Below are positions 43,408-47,217 of a stretch of DNA of 47,217 nt, one piece after another. The stretch covers positions 1-47,217 of the forward strand of contig NZ_MECK01000390.1 in the NCBI RefSeq assembly GCF_014596465.1, in the 5' to 3' direction. Source of the stretch: Streptomyces sp. CBMA123 (GTDB lineage: Bacteria > Actinomycetota > Actinomycetes > Streptomycetales > Streptomycetaceae). The translations under genes and the position numbers were made by a program. How positions within the stretch are numbered: position 1 is the first letter of the stretch; each line of letters opens with the position of its first letter. The notes under the pieces were generated by a model. It did not search any database. It saw only the letters and a program-made list of their open reading frames with translations, and had not been told where the DNA came from.

Positions 43408-44069
43408 GACACCTCTTCCAGGGTGATGCCGGCCGACCGGAGCCGGGCGCTCAGGCGGTCCATGTCGCCCCTGCCGGGAACACCGATGAACCAGATGCGG
43501 CCGTCGGCCATCGCGACCTGCATGGGGGGAGGGCCGACCGGTCCGGTTCCCTCGTACCGCTCGCGGCCGAGGTCGGTCAGCGCGGTCAGCCGCTGGTTGC
43601 TCGAACCCCTCCAGCGCAGTCCGGGGCTGTTGAGGCGCTCGACGTACGGACCGGTGAGCACCGCGTCACACCGGCTGAGGAGCGCGGAGTGCTGCCGCCT
43701 CAGCCGGGAGAGGGAGTACCCGCTGTAGACGAGTACGTCCACGGGGGCGGGCCGCTCGCGGCGCCAGGCGTGGACCCGGTCCAGGAGCGCGGCGAGCGCT
43801 TCCGGCTGCTGGAACGGTTCTCCCCCCGAGACCGTGATCCCGTCGAGCGGATCGGGCAGGCCGGAAAGCCAGGCCTGGATCGCCGCGACATCCACCAACG
43901 TGCCGGGATCGGCCGTCCAGGTGTCCTGGGAGACGCACCCGGCGCAGCCGATCGTGCAGCCCTGCGTCCAGATGCCCGCCCGGGTCCCGGGGCCCAGCGA
44001 GGTCACCGGGTAGTGCGCCTTGTTCAGCATCAGCCGGACGGGGCGAGGGGCGGCGGGGGAGTCCGTCAT
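43395..44069 (-). CDS. NrdG-like radical SAM protein
   Basis: 224 aa, ATG overlapping the ATPase stop (ATGA). The radical SAM cluster C-x3-C-x2-C is at 38-45 (QGCTIGCAGC), followed by SGGEPFQQPEAL (SAM-binding GGE) and VLVYSGYSL. This small size and wording match the ribonucleotide-reductase activase (NrdG) group. There is no glycyl-radical enzyme gene nearby, and aerobic actinomycetes would not need a classical NrdG. The protein is therefore probably repurposed to act with the AAA+ ATPase and FHA proteins. The modification target is unknown. Confidence 0.88.
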   Translation of the reverse strand: MTDSPAAPRPVRLMLNKAHYPVTSLGPGTRAGIWTQGCTIGCAGCVSQDTWTADPGTLVDVAAIQAWLSGLPDPLDGITVSGGEPFQQPEALAALLDRVHAWRRERPAPVDVLVYSGYSLSRLRRQHSALLSRCDAVLTGPYVERLNSPGLRWRGSSNQRLTALTDLGRERYEGTGPVGPPPMQVAMADGRIWFIGVPGRGDMDRLSARLRSAGITLEEVSWRS

Positions 44070-46024
44070 GCCAGCTCCACGGAGACGATGTCGCCCTCGC
44101 GTCGCAGGCCGGTCACCCGGACGTGCGCGCCCGCCGCCGGGTCCCGGTCGAACAGGGTCCGGGCCAGGGGATTGACGAACCGCGACTCCAGGGCCATGCC
44201 GATGCCCCGGCCACCCATGTGCGGGTTGCCGGTGCACCACGTCCGCAGCGCGGCCTGGACCTCGGGGTCCACCTCCAGGACGATGCCCTGCTCCTCGTGG
44301 ACCCTGGCGACGATGTTGTCGAGCTGGAGGCCGAAGATGCGGGCGGCCGCCGCACGGTCGATGAAGTCGAACACCACGATGTTGTCCCCGAAGCGGTTGA
44401 GCAGCTCCGGCCGGCCGAGGACCCTGGTGAAGTGGTCGCTGATCGCCGCCTTCACCCGCTCCTCGATCTCCTCGTACGGCATGTCGGGGTGGACATGGGG
44501 CACGAGCCGCCCGCTGCCGTCCGCCACGTTCATGCCGAGGTTGGAGGTGAACACGAGGACGGTCTCGGAGAAGTGCACCGTCGAGCCGCGCCCGTCCGTC
44601 AGCCGGCCGTCCTCCAGGATCTGCAGGAACTTGTCCAGGATCCGTGGATGGGCCTTCTCGATCTCGTCGAAGAGGACCACCCGGAAGGGCTGTTGGCGTA
44701 CCGCGTTGGTCAGTTCGCCGCCCGCCTCGAAGCCGACGTATCCCGGTGGCGCCCCGATCAGCCGGTCCCCGGCGTGCTCCGAGGAGAACTCGCTCATGTC
44801 GAACCGCAGGTAGGCGGACTCGTCCGCGAAGATCAACGACGAGACGGCCTTGGCCAGTTCGGTCTTGCCGACGCCCGTGGGGCCGGCGAAGAACAGGACG
44901 CCGCGCGGCCGGGCGGAGGAGGTGGACTGCTGCGCGCCGGACAGCCCGAGAGCGGCCCGCTTCAGGATGTCCAGGGTCTTGGTGACGGCCTGCGGCTGTC
45001 CGACGACGCGCTGGGGGATCGAGTGCTGGCCGTCCGTGATCCGCTTGCGGAGGTACTCCCGCTTCCACGGGTTGTCCATGACGCCGAGTTTGTAGATGCG
45101 GATCGCGTCCGGAAGCTCCGTCATCGTCAGGCCGCGGTCCCTGGCCAGCCGGGTGACCTCGATCATCGCCTGCAGGGTGAGTCCGTCCGTCTGCGCCGCG
45201 AACGCCTCGCACGCCGCGGTCGCCGGCGGGTCCGAGTCCAGGTCCGTGACGCCGAAGAGCTTCATCAGCAGGCGCGCGGTGGCCTGCCGGTCGCCCAGGT
45301 CCGGAGCCGGGAGTCCGATCGACCGGACCTGGTCGTTGGCCGAGGTGAGCCAGGCCGGCAGATCGCCCTCACGGTCCGCCAGCCAGATCACCGGGTTGTA
45401 CAGCGGGGTCGTACGGCCGCTCCGCGCACCCACCGGAACGGCGGTCCGGGAGAGCCTGGCGCAGAACCTGAAGAAGTCCCGCTCGTTCGGCTCCAGTTCC
45501 GTCGCACCGCGCGCGATGCGGGAGGCGTCGTCGATCGCGAGCGCCGCCCGGATCTGCTGCGCGGGACGGGCCAGTTCGGCCATCAGCGTGCGCAGGGCCT
45601 CCAACGAGGGAAGCGTTCCCGGCCGGGGACGCCGGGGGAGCAGCCGGGACGCGGCGGCCTCGCCCTGATCGGCCGCCTCGGCCGTGGCACCGGCCGGCAG
45701 GTGCACCCGGAGACCGTCCACGGGGTCGTGGACGAGCAGGAACGCGTACCCGTTGGCGCGGAGCGTCTCCCAGAGCAGGTCCAGCAGGGACGACAGACGG
45801 GGGCGTTCGCTGCCGGCCTCCCGGACCAGGAAGCTGTCATGACGGTTCCCCCACAGCACGAACTGTGAGTGGACGGGCAGCGTCGCCTCGAATTCCCGGA
45901 GGAACGGCGGGCCCGTCGTCGGCGGGACGCCATCAGGTGCGCGCGTGTCCTCGGCGGACAAGGATTCCCCTCCACAAGGTGCCGGCTTCCGGTCCTGAAC
46001 CTGTCGGTCCTTCGGGCGGATCAC
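44066..46024 (-). CDS. ClpB-like AAA+ ATPase with degenerate first AAA region
   Basis: 652 aa, GTG at 46024 overlapping the upstream stop (GTGA). The C-terminal half is a ClpB/ClpA D2-type AAA+: Walker A GPTGVGKT at 381-388, pore-loop-like GAPPGYVGFEAGG, Walker B VVLFDEIEKAH at 449-459, sensor TSN and GRPELLNRF arginine finger. The N-terminal ~330 residues do not match a Clp N-domain or an active D1. They begin EFEATLPVHSQFVLWGNRHDSFLV and contain IDDASRIARG and VIWLADREGDLPAWLT, which look like Walker-B-like and sensor-like strands of an AAA domain that has lost its P-loop. No ClpP-binding loop is visible. Probably an unfoldase or remodeller controlled by its neighbours. Confidence 0.87.
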   Translation of the reverse strand: MIRPKDRQVQDRKPAPCGGESLSAEDTRAPDGVPPTTGPPFLREFEATLPVHSQFVLWGNRHDSFLVREAGSERPRLSSLLDLLWETLRANGYAFLLVHDPVDGLRVHLPAGATAEAADQGEAAASRLLPRRPRPGTLPSLEALRTLMAELARPAQQIRAALAIDDASRIARGATELEPNERDFFRFCARLSRTAVPVGARSGRTTPLYNPVIWLADREGDLPAWLTSANDQVRSIGLPAPDLGDRQATARLLMKLFGVTDLDSDPPATAACEAFAAQTDGLTLQAMIEVTRLARDRGLTMTELPDAIRIYKLGVMDNPWKREYLRKRITDGQHSIPQRVVGQPQAVTKTLDILKRAALGLSGAQQSTSSARPRGVLFFAGPTGVGKTELAKAVSSLIFADESAYLRFDMSEFSSEHAGDRLIGAPPGYVGFEAGGELTNAVRQQPFRVVLFDEIEKAHPRILDKFLQILEDGRLTDGRGSTVHFSETVLVFTSNLGMNVADGSGRLVPHVHPDMPYEEIEERVKAAISDHFTRVLGRPELLNRFGDNIVVFDFIDRAAAARIFGLQLDNIVARVHEEQGIVLEVDPEVQAALRTWCTGNPHMGGRGIGMALESRFVNPLARTLFDRDPAAGAHVRVTGLRREGDIVSVELA

Positions 46025-47217
46025 CGATCGCGCTCCCGGTACCCGGGCCGGGACCGCGTGCTCGGGGCGACCGGGGAGACGGCCAGGGGCACCGGCACCT
46101 GGCCGGGCGGGACCGCCACCTGGACATCCGTGCTCAGCCCCGCCCGTGCGAGGCGACCACGCAGTTCATGGAAGTCCTGACACCACTGTTCCTCGCGTTC
46201 GACGTCGACGCTGGAGGCGTCGTCGCCGACTCCGGCGGCGGTGCGCACGACCGCGGTACGCATCTGAGCGCCCTGCTGGTCGACGGTCAGGTTGACCGCG
46301 TGCTCGGGCCATTCGCTCCGGGACAGGCGCAGGGTGCCGCCGGTGACGGTGAGCGTCTCGAATCCATGGCTGACGTGGTAGCCGAGGTCGGCGAGGGCGT
46401 CCGTCACCGTGTCGACCACGTACTGCCGTTCGGCTTCCGCCTCGGCCGCGGCCTGGCAGCCGGCCGCCCGTCGGCGCAGTGGCTCGTCCAGGGGACGGTG
46501 GCCGGCCACCACCTCGGCGAGCAGAGCCCGCACCGGGTCCACGTCCGCCCCCCGGGCGGTCTCGAGGTCATGGAGGAGTCCGACGGCTTCGTCGGCGTCG
46601 CGCCGTCCGGCCTGCGCGGCCGAGTTGGCACGCTGGACCCGGAGCCTCGTCTCGGTCAGCCAGGTGCGAGCTTCGTCGAGCGAGGTCGCCTCGGCCACCC
46701 GCGCCGCGGCCAGCCGCGCGTCCGCCCGGTGGCCCTCGCCACAGTCCGGCAGCAGGCGCGACAGCACCCGGGCCAGGGTCCGTTCCAGGTCCTCGCGCGC
46801 GGCGCCGTCCCCGGGCTCGGGCTCGGAGCCGACGGCGTCGGAGGGCGCCGAGCGGTCGGCGAACACCTCGGCGGCATCGACCAGGCGGCGCTCGGCGGCG
46901 GGCCCGGCCACGTCGGCGAAGAGGTCCGCCGCGAAGGCCCGAGCGGCCTGCTCCCGCAGCTCCCGCTCCGCGCCGGCCAGCGCGCGGTCGGCCTCGGCGC
47001 ACCAGGCCTCCAGCTCGGACGTGGCCTGGGTGACGATCCGTAGCGGCTCGGGAGGTCGCACGCCGACGGCGGCACCGTACTGCTGCCGGAAGCCCGCGAG
47101 GGACTCGGACAGGGCCGCGATCCGCGCGTTGCGCGTCTTCACCCGGCGCACGGCGGCGTCCCGGGCGGCTGCGGCCAGGAGGGCCGCCTCGCGGGCGGCC
47201 TCCTCACGGCGTCGCAC
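46021..47217 (-). CDS. Coiled-coil protein of unknown function, N-terminus beyond window
   Basis: At least 398 residues; no start is assignable because the frame runs off the window end. The visible part is highly charged and helical (REEAAREAALLAAAARDAAVRRVKTR, long Glu/Arg/Ala heptads) to about residue 270. A smaller mixed alpha/beta domain follows, YVVDTVTDALADLGYHVSHGFETLTVTGGTLRL and QWCQDFHELRGRLARAGL. No known domain is recognised. It overlaps the ATPase gene by GTGA, so it is part of the same unit and may be a substrate-recruiting or scaffolding partner. Confidence 0.7.
   Translation of the reverse strand: MRRREEAAREAALLAAAARDAAVRRVKTRNARIAALSESLAGFRQQYGAAVGVRPPEPLRIVTQATSELEAWCAEADRALAGAERELREQAARAFAADLFADVAGPAAERRLVDAAEVFADRSAPSDAVGSEPEPGDGAAREDLERTLARVLSRLLPDCGEGHRADARLAAARVAEATSLDEARTWLTETRLRVQRANSAAQAGRRDADEAVGLLHDLETARGADVDPVRALLAEVVAGHRPLDEPLRRRAAGCQAAAEAEAERQYVVDTVTDALADLGYHVSHGFETLTVTGGTLRLSRSEWPEHAVNLTVDQQGAQMRTAVVRTAAGVGDDASSVDVEREEQWCQDFHELRGRLARAGLSTDVQVAVPPGQVPVPLAVSPVAPSTRSRPGYRERDR

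Noticed and set aside
43395..44069. Anaerobic ribonucleotide reductase activase (NrdG) as the function of the radical SAM protein
   Set aside because: No NrdD-like glycyl-radical enzyme is present, and the gene is coupled to AAA+ and FHA genes. Only the fold-level similarity is kept.

Overview
High-GC actinomycete chromosome, most like Streptomyces or Kitasatospora. The reasons are the near-saturated G/C third codon positions, frequent GTG and TTG starts, ATGA/GTGA stop-start overlaps, a T7SS-type effector, and a regulator whose first 20 codons contain two TTA (bldA-type) codons. All functional calls were made by reading the sequence; no database search was run.

Left flank (1-7744). A truncated Ser/Thr kinase gene and an FHA gene lie on the minus strand. 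They are followed by two overlapping secreted wall-hydrolase genes, one lysozyme-like and one M23. The two hydrolases carry almost identical seven-repeat propeller lectin domains and sit behind a 31-codon leader-like ORF. A plus-strand cassette follows: a WXG100 protein, a polymorphic toxin with a CpnT-like N-terminus and an anthrax-lethal-factor-like metalloprotease tip, and a small overlapping probable immunity gene.

Centre (7800-42716). This is one nonribosomal peptide gene cluster resembling the mannopeptimycin pathway. A minus-strand operon encodes a methyltransferase, a tryptophan-2,3-dioxygenase-like enzyme, the enduracididine enzymes MppP, MppQ and MppR, an MbtH protein, an alpha/beta hydrolase and a polyprenyl-phosphomannose synthase. 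On the plus strand are a MacB-type ABC exporter, NRPS-A (A-T-C-A-T), NRPS-B (C-A-T-E-C-A-T-E, no thioesterase) and a free-standing penicillin-binding-protein-type cyclase. A LuxR-type two-component system, a degenerate ABC ATPase and an ArsR regulator follow. Next come an MppO-like oxygenase and an MFS exporter on the minus strand, and a membrane GT39/PMT-like mannosyltransferase. The simplest reading is arginine -> enduracididine (MppP/Q/R) -> beta-hydroxyenduracididine (MppO), assembly of a four-residue peptide with D residues at positions 3 and 4, release and cyclisation by the PBP-type thioesterase, lipid-linked mannosylation, and export. Four modules instead of the six of mannopeptimycin, plus the dioxygenase/methyltransferase pair, suggest a different and possibly undescribed mannosylated peptide.

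Right flank (42730-47217, minus strand). A tightly overlapping four-gene unit encodes a coiled-coil protein (truncated by the window end), a ClpB-like AAA+ ATPase with a new-looking N-terminal half, a small NrdG-like radical SAM protein and a zinc-ribbon/FHA protein. It looks like a separate signalling or conflict system.
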